64,000 bases of DNA, from assembly GCA_017429505.1 (NCBI GenBank), contig JAFROW010000004.1, positions 163,411 to 227,410 on the forward strand, read 5' to 3'. The position numbers and the translations under genes were made by a program. Origin of the DNA: Clostridia bacterium (GTDB taxonomy: Bacteria > Bacillota > Clostridia > TANB77 > CAG-508). Below, piece by piece: positions 1 to 8,641 of the stretch. How positions within the stretch are numbered: the first letter of the stretch is position 1; the number at the start of each line of letters is the position of its first letter. Below the pieces are notes generated by a model. It was not told where the DNA came from. It searched no databases and worked only from the letters and a program-made list of their open reading frames with translations.

Positions 1-1470
1 TTTTACTTCTTCTTTTGTATAGATATATTCGTCTTCATCATTTACTATAGAATTATATTCGTCTGTGGCACAAGTTACAAATAGCTTTATATTCTTCTTA
101 AACTTGTTTATCCATTTTGAAATATTATCTTTTGTAATTCCATGTTGTAGAAATATAAAATCAAAGTTGTATAAATCCTTTACATAATCTTTTTTGTCTT
201 CAAATGCATTTATAACCCACTCATTTGCTTGAGATGAAATTATCTTTGAAGCTAACAAAAAATACAATTTGTATTTAAATGAATTATATTTTATAACCTT
301 TCCATATTTTTTCATTTCTTTAAAGTCTTTTGACTTTTTGTCTATTACGAAATAAACCCTTGCGTTTTTTTCTATTTTAGCTATATATTTAAATAAATGC
401 ATTCCATTATCATTTGCTCTATGAGTTCTGTCAGATACAAGCCAAATAGGTTTATGATTAATTGAATATATTAAGTACATAATTCTATACCAAGCTATTT
501 TGTATTCTTTTATTTTTAATAAACTTCTTATATATTTACATTCATGCTTTAATATTGTTTTTTTTCTACTTTTTTTAATTAAAATAGTACTATTTTTTTG
601 TTTGACTATATATCTATTTTTTGAATAATATGATTCATCTAATTCATTTAATTTTGCAAACTTTTCAAAATCTGCATTTAACTTTATTTCAGCGTTTTCT
701 TTATATTGTAATATAAATTTAAATCTCTTTACTTTTTTCAAAGGTATTTTTATTTTGTATCTTTGCAAATTAGTCACTTTTCCAAAAATGCTTACTTTAT
801 CTTTTATTGTAAATGGAATTAATTCTAATTCTTTTCTTTTTTTATTGTCATATTCTACATATATTTTATAATCAGATTTAGGTAAAATGCATTGTACTAG
901 TCCTTCTAAAACTAGTTCATCATTTTGTATTTCCATTATTATAATTTTAAAAACAGATTTATTCTTTAGATTAGTTAAATGCATGCCATTATAATATACA
1001 TGTGGCTTTTTCATTGTTAATTCTTGTAAAATATTTTTTTCGTATTTCAAATTTAACATTAAAATTTTATGTCCTACATATATATCTTTTTGTTCAATAA
1101 TAATATTATCTTGTATTTTTTGTAATATATTTTTTATTTGATTAATAAATATATCTTTTTCTTGCTCTCCAATTATTGTTGATAAATTAATACTCGAAAT
1201 ATCAAAATTAAATAGCCATTGCAAGTCATAAGCAATTTGATATTGTATATATGGTATTACACTTCCATATTTAGATGTGCTTTCATTTATTAGGCAATTA
1301 TAATACTTTACTAAGTTCTCATGCCATTGTTTATCATTTTTTAACATTTCATAATCTAAAGAATTGTTATCATCTTTTTTATAATATTGCGCTGATTTCA
1401 TGAATTCATTTTTACATTTTTCTAGTATTTCTTTTCCTTTTGAAATTTCAGCATCATTAAAATTTTGCAT
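1..1470 (-). CDS. CDP-glycerol:polyglycerophosphate phosphotransferase family protein (3' end outside window)
   Basis: The frame is open from the ATG at 1470 to the window edge (490 codons), so the C-terminus is missing. An AAGGAG site lies 8 bases before the ATG. About residues 410-470 hold the start of a Glyphos_transf (TagF/TarB-like) domain: LVSDRTHRANDNG, then ISSQANEWV and the conserved FIFLQHGITKDN with its HG pair. The N-terminal part looks like an accessory or linker region. The family moves glycerol- or ribitol-phosphate from CDP-alcohols onto teichoic-acid-like chains at the inner membrane face. The next gene upstream makes CDP-glycerol, which supports the substrate. The exact acceptor is not visible. 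Confidence 0.85.
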   Translation of the reverse strand, partial: MQNFNDAEISKGKEILEKCKNEFMKSAQYYKKDDNNSLDYEMLKNDKQWHENLVKYYNCLINESTSKYGSVIPYIQYQIAYDLQWLFNFDISSINLSTIIGEQEKDIFINQIKNILQKIQDNIIIEQKDIYVGHKILMLNLKYEKNILQELTMKKPHVYYNGMHLTNLKNKSVFKIIIMEIQNDELVLEGLVQCILPKSDYKIYVEYDNKKRKELELIPFTIKDKVSIFGKVTNLQRYKIKIPLKKVKRFKFILQYKENAEIKLNADFEKFAKLNELDESYYSKNRYIVKQKNSTILIKKSRKKTILKHECKYIRSLLKIKEYKIAWYRIMYLIYSINHKPIWLVSDRTHRANDNGMHLFKYIAKIEKNARVYFVIDKKSKDFKEMKKYGKVIKYNSFKYKLYFLLASKIISSQANEWVINAFEDKKDYVKDLYNFDFIFLQHGITKDNISKWINKFKKNIKLFVTCATDEYNSIVNDEDEYIYTKEEVK

Positions 1471-1496
1471 TATATTATCTCCTTACAATAGATAAT

Positions 1497-1934
1497 TTAT
1501 TGTTCATTTACAGGATATTCCTTATTAATCTTATCTCTTAAAATTGTAGACGAAATATGACCCGTATATGGGAAATATACTACTTCAGCACCTACTTTTG
1601 CTAGTTTTTCTTCCGCTTCTTTGAATATTGGTTTTCCTTTCCAATCATCACCTACAAACATAGCATCAAATTTATATTTTTCCCATGCGCCAAATTTATT
1701 TTTATCTACTTGTGGTACAACCTCATCAACATATTTAAGTGCTTCTATAATTTGCACTCTTTCTTCAAATGGAATAATTGGTGTCTTATTTTTTTCTTTT
1801 TGTACCAATTCATCTGTGCTTACAGCAACAATTAAATAATCACATTGCTCTTTTGCTTTTTTTATTAAATTTAAATGTCCTATATGGAACATATCATATA
1901 CTCCTGCTGTATATCCAACTTTATACTTTTTCAT
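1497..1934 (-). CDS. tagD: Glycerol-3-phosphate cytidylyltransferase (TagD/TarD-like)
   Basis: A 145-residue nucleotidyltransferase of usual TagD size. It shows the HIGH motif near the N-terminus (YDMFHIGHLNLI), the middle VSTDELV and VGDDWKG segments and the C-terminal ISSTILR signature. It makes CDP-glycerol from CTP and glycerol-3-phosphate for the neighbouring phosphotransferase. I use the ATG at 1934, which has GAGGAG seven bases upstream, rather than the TTG at 1937. The start lies inside the end of the preceding GT2-LicD gene, so the two are probably translationally coupled. Related cytidylyltransferases with other substrates exist, so glycerol-3-phosphate is inferred from similarity and context. 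Confidence 0.88.
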   Translation of the reverse strand: MKKYKVGYTAGVYDMFHIGHLNLIKKAKEQCDYLIVAVSTDELVQKEKNKTPIIPFEERVQIIEALKYVDEVVPQVDKNKFGAWEKYKFDAMFVGDDWKGKPIFKEAEEKLAKVGAEVVYFPYTGHISSTILRDKINKEYPVNEQ

Positions 1935-3858
1935 CAATTTTCTCCTCTTCTACATTAAAATTAACTTCATAAAAATTAAAATGATTTATTCTTTTTTCTT
2001 CTGGTGGTAGACTCATATAGTGTGGTCCGAATAGATGCTTTAAATATTCTTCCCACCCTGCTGGTATAGTGTATTTTCTTCCTTCAAAATCCATTTCTAA
2101 TCCTGAATCTACAAACCACTCTTTTTTCATAACTCTCTTTTTCAATGGTCTATAATGACTTCCAAAACTACATACTAATTTTGTATTTGGATTTTTGCAT
2201 GCGTTTTTAATAAACTTGTCCCTTTTCATTTGAAGATGATAGTTTGGGAACAACATATACCATTTATATAACAATCTGCTTAAAAAGTGATTTGATAGGC
2301 ATTTTCCTGTTTGGCATGCACAATTTAAAACATTGAATTTTTCTAACATAATGCTTTGCTTAATATCTGATTTTTCTGGAAATAGATCTAAAGGTAATAT
2401 ATCTATATATATTCCTTGATGAATATCTACTCCATCAAATTTAGGTTCTCTAACATATGTATTATTTAATCTTATTTTTGCAAATAGTAAGATAAATTTT
2501 TTATCTGTTATATTTGTTTGATAAAAATATTCTTTTCCAAGCTCTTTTTCTGCTATCTCTCCAAATTTATCATAATCTTCTCTTGGCATAATAATATCTA
2601 TATCATCATCCCATGGAATAAAACCTTTATGTCTAACAGCTCCAAGTAGCGTACCACCATAAAGAAAATATTTTAAGTTATGTTTTTTACAAACTCTTAC
2701 AAATTCATCTAAAATCTGTAACTCTTTGTTATGTAACTCCTTGAATATTTCTTTATCCTCATCTGTTAATTGACTCATTGAAACACCATAAGCTACTTTT
2801 TTGCTTATGTTCTTTTTGGCTTTTTTCTTATTTTCTTTTAAATTTCTTTTCTTTATAGTTTTAGCTTTATGGTCTTTATATTTATCGCCCAATACTTTTA
2901 GCACATATGCAACATATAAATCTTTTTTGCTTAATGTAACTAAATATTTCATTTTTATCATTGTAATTTTGTTAACATTTTCTAATTTTTCTATTTCTTT
3001 AAAATGTTCTTTTATAAATTTACCAATTTGTTTTAAATATTCTTCGTTTTCTTTAATTTCTTTTCTTCTTTGAGCACATAGTAGTATTAAATTAAGAGCT
3101 TCTCTTGTAACATTTTCTAGCAAAACCTTTTTTATTTTTGGATATTTTTTGTATAAATCATTATATCTTGATAAATGTGCAAAAACAAAATCACATTGAT
3201 TTTTTACTGTAATAGTGTTTACATAGCTTTTGTCGTATTTATAATAATAGTATTTAGCATCTGGCAAAAATACTATTTTATCTGTTTTTTCAAATAATTT
3301 ATGTACTAAATATGTTCCTTCATAAATCATTCCTTCTGGAAAAGTTATACCATCAAAAATTTCTTTTTTAAATAGCTTATTCCAAAAAACTGATCTTATT
3401 GTGAAATCACTTACCAATTCTTTTATAGCTTCTTCTGTGTTATATATGTATAGCTTTCCATCAGATCTTACCATAGTATCTTTATTTGGTATAGCCCTAA
3501 AGTATCTACAACATGTAATTGCAGAATCATATTTTTTTGCATTATCATATAAATATTCATACATGTCTGGTGTTGCCCAATCATCAGGATCAATAAACCC
3601 AATATATTCTCCTGTAGCAATTTTAAGTCCTGCATTTCTTGCAGCACATACTCCTGCATTTTTTTGATGGATTACTTTAATTCTATTATCCATTTTTGCA
3701 TACGCATCAATTATTTTTCCGCAATTATCTGGCGATTCATCATCAATTAAAATTATTTCTAAATTTTTATAAGTTTGCTTTAATAAACTATCTATACATC
3801 TTCTTAATAATGGTTCCACATTATATATTGGGACAATTATACTTATTTTTTCTTCCAT
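1921..3858 (-). CDS. Bifunctional GT2 glycosyltransferase / LicD-family phosphotransferase fusion
   Basis: A 645-residue two-domain protein. Residues 1 to about 300 are a GT2 (GT-A) glycosyltransferase (ISIIVPIYN, AARNAGL, DPDDW for the DxD metal site). After a Lys-rich linker, residues about 360-630 form a LicD domain with GTLLGAVRHKGF and WDDDIDI, the nucleotidyltransferase-like core that attaches phosphocholine or similar phospho-alcohols to glycans. The fusion implies that one polypeptide adds a sugar and then decorates it. I choose the third in-frame Met (3858), because AAAGGA lies 12 bases upstream. Earlier GTG and ATG codons are poorly placed. It sits in a surface-polymer operon with TagD and TagF-like genes. 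Confidence 0.88.
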   Translation of the reverse strand: MEEKISIIVPIYNVEPLLRRCIDSLLKQTYKNLEIILIDDESPDNCGKIIDAYAKMDNRIKVIHQKNAGVCAARNAGLKIATGEYIGFIDPDDWATPDMYEYLYDNAKKYDSAITCCRYFRAIPNKDTMVRSDGKLYIYNTEEAIKELVSDFTIRSVFWNKLFKKEIFDGITFPEGMIYEGTYLVHKLFEKTDKIVFLPDAKYYYYKYDKSYVNTITVKNQCDFVFAHLSRYNDLYKKYPKIKKVLLENVTREALNLILLCAQRRKEIKENEEYLKQIGKFIKEHFKEIEKLENVNKITMIKMKYLVTLSKKDLYVAYVLKVLGDKYKDHKAKTIKKRNLKENKKKAKKNISKKVAYGVSMSQLTDEDKEIFKELHNKELQILDEFVRVCKKHNLKYFLYGGTLLGAVRHKGFIPWDDDIDIIMPREDYDKFGEIAEKELGKEYFYQTNITDKKFILLFAKIRLNNTYVREPKFDGVDIHQGIYIDILPLDLFPEKSDIKQSIMLEKFNVLNCACQTGKCLSNHFLSRLLYKWYMLFPNYHLQMKRDKFIKNACKNPNTKLVCSFGSHYRPLKKRVMKKEWFVDSGLEMDFEGRKYTIPAGWEEYLKHLFGPHYMSLPPEEKRINHFNFYEVNFNVEEEKIDEKV

Positions 3859-3922
3859 TTTTTCTAGCATTCCTTTCTGAGGCACATATTTGATTTTTCA
3901 GTTCAACTTAAATTTTTTATTT

Positions 3923-4870
3923 TTATGCCTTAAATAATATTTTCAAGTACAAATATAGTAAATTTTTTTTCTTTCTTTTAATTTTTTTTGCATATTCGCA
4001 TTGTGTTCTCCATCTAGGAAAACTTATATTCAACATCCAAATCGCCTTAAATAAATATGTTAAATTGTATAATTTTGAATTTGAATTTTGATTAATCTGA
4101 TTTATTCTGTAGTATATATGTCTTACATTTATCTCACGTATCAAATTATAATTTTTTGTATATAATTTATTTTTCTTACAATAATTGTTAAATATTTTTA
4201 AAACCTTTAGCATAGTTAAACTTTTGATTTTTTTGTCGTTCATTATAGAATCATTTCTATTAAATGTATAATTATATAAAGGTTCATCTACATATCCAAT
4301 TTTTTTAGCTTGAATTAATAATGGATAAACTGAACATATATCTTCAAAAATGAGACCTTCTGGGAACTTAATATTGTAAGTATTAAACATATCTTTCTTG
4401 TATATTTTATTCCATGCATAAGGTTTAGATTTAATAACAATACTTTCTCTAGTATCATTTTCTTCTACTTCTAATTTTTTTAGATTATTACCATTGTCTA
4501 ATATTTGATAATAATCGCAAATAACTATGTCACAATCATTAATTACTGCATGATTATATAATTTTTCATACATGTGTATGTCAACACTATCATCTGAATC
4601 CACAAATCCTATATAGTCACCATTTGCTCTTTCAAGTCCATAGTTTCTTGCAGCTGATAGTCCATGATTTTCAGTTTCGAAAAAATCAATTAAATTTGGA
4701 TACAATTCTTTATATTTTTTTACAACATCTATACTCTTGTCTTTGCTTCCATCAACTACTACAATAATTTCAAAGTTATCTATGGTTTGGTTTACTAAAC
4801 TATTTAAACATTTATCTATATATTTTTCAACATTATATACTGGTACTATGATACTTAATTTTTTATTCAT
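3923..4870 (-). CDS. GT2 family glycosyltransferase
   Basis: A 315-residue GT-A glycosyltransferase. It opens with LSIIVPVYNVEKYIDKCL, followed by AARNYGLERANG and the metal-binding GFVDSDDS. The tail after residue 220 is basic and probably membrane-associated. It transfers a sugar from a nucleotide-sugar donor during assembly of the surface polymer. The start at 4870 is preceded by AAGGAAGG at good distance, which favours it over the upstream ATG at 4888. Donor and acceptor cannot be read from sequence. Confidence 0.85.
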   Translation of the reverse strand: MNKKLSIIVPVYNVEKYIDKCLNSLVNQTIDNFEIIVVVDGSKDKSIDVVKKYKELYPNLIDFFETENHGLSAARNYGLERANGDYIGFVDSDDSVDIHMYEKLYNHAVINDCDIVICDYYQILDNGNNLKKLEVEENDTRESIVIKSKPYAWNKIYKKDMFNTYNIKFPEGLIFEDICSVYPLLIQAKKIGYVDEPLYNYTFNRNDSIMNDKKIKSLTMLKVLKIFNNYCKKNKLYTKNYNLIREINVRHIYYRINQINQNSNSKLYNLTYLFKAIWMLNISFPRWRTQCEYAKKIKRKKKNLLYLYLKILFKA

Positions 4871-4918
4871 GTAAACCTTCCTTTTCACTTTTCCATAATT
4901 ATACTATTTTTCTTATTT

Positions 4919-6628
4919 TTAGTCAATATTTTGTTTTTTTCTACTATTATATATTAATATTGTTATAAATATTGTACTAAAAACAACTGAAATAGCTTTC
5001 GCAAAATTATGCAAAATAGTTCCTTTATAGTTTACTATAATAGTTCCTGGTTTGTCAATTTCAAATTCTATAAATCCATTACTATTTTCATAATAATTAA
5101 TCTTTTCTTTGTTTTTATGTTCATCTTGTAATTCTATTGAATATCCTAAATAATATAGTCTAGGAATCTCTATAATTATTTTTTCTGTATTATTAAAACT
5201 AATTTTAAATTCTAAATACGGAGTTTTATTTTTTAATATTTCAACCTTTTCAGGATTCCCTATTTTTATTAAGATATCCTCATTTCTGCTTTTTAAATAA
5301 TTTATATTTTCTTTTGCTTTTAGTGGTAAATACTCTCTTCTAGCTCCACATGCTTTATTATCTAAACTAGAAACATCATTTAGAGAAATAACTTCATTTT
5401 TATTGATATTTTCTAAATGTGTAATTCTTGAAACATCTGTTAATAGAATTACACATATTGTAATTAGTAATAATTTTTGTACTTCATTGTTTTTGATGCT
5501 AATCATAGAAATACCAGCTATAACACTTGAACCTAAACTAATAAATGTGCACATTCTCCATGGGAATTGAATATTCCATAGTATTTTTGGAATATAATTC
5601 CAGTTAATAATTTTAAGAGTCATTATAACAGATATTAATGTTATAATTACTGTTCCTATAAATATTTTCTTCGATGTATCTTCTTTTTTTCTTATATCCT
5701 TAAATTTTATTATTGTTACTGCCATTAAGAGTATTGTTATAATACTAATATATTTAGGCTTTTTCTTGGCAGTTGCAAAAAATAAATCATCTAAATTTAA
5801 TCTATGAGTGTGAATTTTTTTAATATTTGCCATTCCATCTGGTTGAAATACTACGTACTCTCCATTAATTTTGTGTTCTACCATAGGTATAGTAAATGGA
5901 GCCGTTATACCCAAAACCAAGAACGTTGCTAAAAAAAGACTTAATAATGCTTTTTTATTTAGCCAACTCTTGATATTTATAAGTAAAATTATTGCTAACA
6001 TAATAGTAAAAAAGATGGTTATTACTAAATGGGATAATATCATCCCACAATACCCTATAACAAAATATTTTAAAAACTTATTATATTCTTTATTGAAAAG
6101 ATAATATATACCTATAAATACTATTGGCATAAAAACAAATATCATTATTTCCGTATATGCCATTCTTAAAAATATGTCATTTAAAAAATATGGCGAACAC
6201 ATATATATAATTGTAGATGTAACTGATGCAATTTCATTTTTAAATACTATTTTCATCATCTTGTACATCATACTTCCAGCTAGAAATACAATTAGAAATT
6301 CAAATATCTTTACGCTTGAAATTAATGATAATCCTAGTCTTTTTATAATAAAATGAATTATTATGGTTCCCCAATAACTAATTTGTGGATAAAAAATTCC
6401 ATTTGCATACCCCATATTATTTGCCATTATTGGGTTAATTTTACTAGGGAAAAGAGTAAAATCTTTTAATGATATATATTTGTCAATAGAGAATAAATTA
6501 GCAATATGACAAATATAGTCATCTCCTCTTATTATTCCCTTTTTCATATATGGAATAAATATAGCAACAGCTATCATAAAAATAATAATATAACTTTTGT
6601 TTATATTTTTTATCTTTTCTTTTATCAT
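4919..6628 (-). CDS. Polytopic membrane protein, PTPS-related/GT-C-like family
   Basis: About 569 residues with roughly ten hydrophobic segments and a soluble C-terminal part (about residues 410-530) before a last membrane helix. The N-terminal RGDDYICHIANL and NGIFYPQISYWG segments resemble the '6-pyruvoyl-tetrahydropterin synthase-related' membrane family (PF10131), which looks like GT-C glycosyltransferases despite its name. A role in adding lipid-linked sugars outside the membrane fits its place with two GT2 genes, but is inference. The start at 6628 has GAGAAGGAGAG just upstream and replaces a longer, unsupported start at 6661. Confidence 0.65.
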   Translation of the reverse strand: MIKEKIKNINKSYIIIFMIAVAIFIPYMKKGIIRGDDYICHIANLFSIDKYISLKDFTLFPSKINPIMANNMGYANGIFYPQISYWGTIIIHFIIKRLGLSLISSVKIFEFLIVFLAGSMMYKMMKIVFKNEIASVTSTIIYMCSPYFLNDIFLRMAYTEIMIFVFMPIVFIGIYYLFNKEYNKFLKYFVIGYCGMILSHLVITIFFTIMLAIILLINIKSWLNKKALLSLFLATFLVLGITAPFTIPMVEHKINGEYVVFQPDGMANIKKIHTHRLNLDDLFFATAKKKPKYISIITILLMAVTIIKFKDIRKKEDTSKKIFIGTVIITLISVIMTLKIINWNYIPKILWNIQFPWRMCTFISLGSSVIAGISMISIKNNEVQKLLLITICVILLTDVSRITHLENINKNEVISLNDVSSLDNKACGARREYLPLKAKENINYLKSRNEDILIKIGNPEKVEILKNKTPYLEFKISFNNTEKIIIEIPRLYYLGYSIELQDEHKNKEKINYYENSNGFIEFEIDKPGTIIVNYKGTILHNFAKAISVVFSTIFITILIYNSRKKQNID

Positions 6629-6731
6629 AATCTCTCCTTCTCTTTTTTCATCATATAACATATTTTGATTTTTTTCAATATTTTTAGTTGAAAAATATGA
6701 AAAGGTTTTAAAAATTTTTTCAAAAAAACTA

Positions 6732-6761
6732 TTGACAACTAGTTCTTTTTTGTGCTACAAT
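6732..6761 (+). promoter_or_regulatory. Sigma-A promoter of tRNA-Leu
   Basis: TTGACA at 6732-6737 and TACAAT at 6756-6761, 18 bases apart. Transcription would begin about 12 bases before the tRNA. Confidence 0.7.
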
Positions 6762-6780
6762 AATATTTGTTAAAAGAAAT

Positions 6781-6863
6781 GCGGATGTGGCGGAACTGGC
6801 AGACGCGCTGGTCTTAGGAACCAGTACTTCGGTGTGGGGGTTCAAGTCCCTTCATCCGCACCA
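6781..6863 (+). tRNA. tRNA-Leu (anticodon UAG)
   Basis: The acceptor arms GCGGATG and CATCCGC pair fully. The anticodon stem CTGGT/ACCAG closes the loop CTTAGGA, giving anticodon TAG, which reads CUA and the CUN box. The variable arm is the class II kind, the T arm is GGGGGTTCAAGTCCC, and CCA is encoded at 6861-6863. It is one of the few plus-strand genes here. Confidence 0.95.
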
Positions 6864-6869
6864 AAATAT

Positions 6870-6905
6870 CAGGTTAGAAATCAAATTTCTAGCCTGTATT
6901 TTTTA
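6870..6905 (+). terminator. Rho-independent terminator after tRNA-Leu
   Basis: An 11-bp stem (CAGGTTAGAAA with TTTCTAGCCTG, one G.U pair) closes a 5-base loop and is followed by TATTTTTTAT. Confidence 0.85.
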
Positions 6906-6949
6906 TACTATTTCGCCAACGTATTTACTCCAATTATAATTACTAAATT

Positions 6950-8293
6950 TTAGTTTATCGCTGTTCCATTAACATATAATTTATATCCATTAAAATTAAT
7001 ATTGCTATAAGATGAATCAATATCTTCAAGTGAAGTAATATAAGAATCACCTGTCAAAGTAATTTTTGAACTTGAGTCTAGTTTTAAAGCAATAGATTTT
7101 GCAGTATTTGCTGAATTTATTGTTCCTTTGTAGTTTGAATTCTCTGTTAAATTCATAACTAATGTAGAAATATTGTCTACAATTATATTTCCGCTTGCTT
7201 CTTGTTTTTTCATATTTAAGGTCACATCTCCACCATTAGAACCTGAGTTACCCCATTTTCCGGCTTGAATTCTTAAGAAGTCTCCATCATTATTTACAAT
7301 TTTGTTATTAGTTAAATTAACTTCAGCAGTTGTATTTGTTACAAATATTGTATCTCCTTTATTTGTTGTTATAGTAGAATTCTCTGCTGTAAACTTGGCA
7401 GTACCTGTATCTGCGTCTCCTGACATAGATTGGTAAAGAAATATATTTTTATAAGTTTCAGAGTTTCCATTTAAAGTAGTATTTGTATCTGTTAATGTAC
7501 AATTACTTAAAGTAATACTATTTTTTCCTTCTACCACAGCTCCTTCTGATTTTGTGGCTGTTAAATTAGCATTTTTCACAGTAATATCTGCAGTTGAGTA
7601 TATAGCAGGTGAACCTACTCCATTAGTTGTATAATCTCCTCCTGTTATAGTCATAGTTCCTCCACCTCTATCGCTTCTAATAGCTGCAGAACTATTTCCC
7701 TCAGTTGTAACTTTTAAATCTTCAGCTGAAAGTGTCCCTCCACCTGCAACCATAATTCCTCCAGACATATTGCTAGAGGTGTTTATGCTTAAATTCTTTA
7801 CATTAGCTTCACCTGTACCATATACAAATAATCCATTTGCATGTGAACCATTTGTTGTAATAGTAGAATCAGATATGTTTAGCTTTCCATTATTATTAAC
7901 TAATATACCTGCATTTGTTCCATAAAAATCAGCATTTTCATCACTAGAATCTCCTGTTTTTGTAATAGAACTCTTTGTTAATGTTACATTTCCTCCTGTC
8001 TTAACTAATAATGCATTTTGACTTCCTTCACTGCTTTCATAATTTGTATTTGTTATTGTTTGTGTATCTGAAATTTCTGTTTTTCCAGAAGATTCTACAG
8101 AACTAGAACTTGAGTTTTCTCCATGTAGCCCGCCCATTCCTCTAGGTCCTCCTGGCATTTGACTTTGACTTGGTCCTTGGTTTTGATTTGAATTAGATAT
8201 ATTATTATCAGACTTTAGAGCATACCATAATAGTCCTCCTAATACTCCTAATAATATAATAATTACAATCACTTGAATTATTGTTTTTTTCAT
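6950..8293 (-). CDS. Membrane-anchored extracellular beta-helix protein
   Basis: A 447-residue protein. Residues 5-27 form a single hydrophobic anchor (VIVIIILLGVLGGLLWY). A Ser/Gly/Gln-rich linker follows, then a long Thr/Asn/Ser-rich region of short beta-rungs typical of right-handed parallel beta-helices (repeats such as ITTNGSHANGLFVYG and TTEGNSSAAIRSDRGGG). No catalytic residues are recognisable, so it may bind carbohydrate or act as an adhesin. AAGGAGG lies 9 bases before the ATG. An OmpR-type direct repeat lies 48 bases upstream of the start, so two-component control is plausible. Function is not proven. Confidence 0.7.
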   Translation of the reverse strand: MKKTIIQVIVIIILLGVLGGLLWYALKSDNNISNSNQNQGPSQSQMPGGPRGMGGLHGENSSSSSVESSGKTEISDTQTITNTNYESSEGSQNALLVKTGGNVTLTKSSITKTGDSSDENADFYGTNAGILVNNNGKLNISDSTITTNGSHANGLFVYGTGEANVKNLSINTSSNMSGGIMVAGGGTLSAEDLKVTTEGNSSAAIRSDRGGGTMTITGGDYTTNGVGSPAIYSTADITVKNANLTATKSEGAVVEGKNSITLSNCTLTDTNTTLNGNSETYKNIFLYQSMSGDADTGTAKFTAENSTITTNKGDTIFVTNTTAEVNLTNNKIVNNDGDFLRIQAGKWGNSGSNGGDVTLNMKKQEASGNIIVDNISTLVMNLTENSNYKGTINSANTAKSIALKLDSSSKITLTGDSYITSLEDIDSSYSNINFNGYKLYVNGTAIN

Positions 8294-8340
8294 ACTTTTT
8301 TCCTCCTTGTTTTTTATTTGACTATATATTACTCTCCCAA

Positions 8341-8358
8341 CCTTAAATAAACCTTAAA
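8341..8358 (-). promoter_or_regulatory. Direct repeat, possible OmpR/VanR-type response-regulator site
   Basis: On the minus strand TTTAAGG occurs twice with an 11-base period (8352-8358 and 8341-8347), as expected for a response-regulator dimer. A TATATA-like -10 lies near 8326-8331, so the repeat sits in the -35 region of the beta-helix gene. No regulator gene is adjacent in this window. Confidence 0.5.
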
Positions 8359-8414
8359 TATGATAAGATTTTACATTGTTAAAAAATGTTAATTACATTG
8401 TGATAAGACTAAAA

Positions 8415-8463
8415 TGTCGAAAATACTCGAAAAGTTTTTTTATGCTTTCGACCCATTTCGACA
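8415..8463. repeat. Nested inverted repeat
   Basis: TGTCGAAA (8415-8422) pairs with TTTCGACA (8456-8463), and an inner TCGAAAAG can pair with CTTTCGA. There is no T-run directly after it, so it does not look like a simple terminator. Confidence 0.45.
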
Positions 8464-8531
8464 CACTTTATGTTAATTGTATGTTATAATTATATTATGT
8501 AAAGAAATTTAGTTCAAAGTTCATTTTAGTC

Positions 8532-8582
8532 AAAAAAAGATATTAACGATATTTGCTTTTTATTCTTTATCGTTAATATCTT
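8532..8582 (-). terminator. Rho-independent terminator downstream of rng
   Basis: A perfect 14-bp stem (8537-8550 with 8569-8582) with an 18-base loop. On the minus strand it is followed by seven T's (8538-8532). The 8294-8641 gap otherwise holds the direct repeat, the nested inverted repeat and a GGGACGG-type element. Confidence 0.8.
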
Positions 8583-8611
8583 TATCTTTTACCTTAAAAA
8601 TTAAGGTTGAA

Positions 8612-8638
8612 TTTTTTCTCCGTCCCAAAAATGAACCT
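8612..8638. repeat. GGGACGG-type intergenic element, copy 1
   Basis: On the minus strand it reads AGGTTC, a short A/T spacer, GGGACGGAG and a poly-A tail. An almost identical element occurs at 16833-16859, and related ones at 46151-46194 and 62125-62146. Confidence 0.5.
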
Positions 8639-8641
8639 AGT

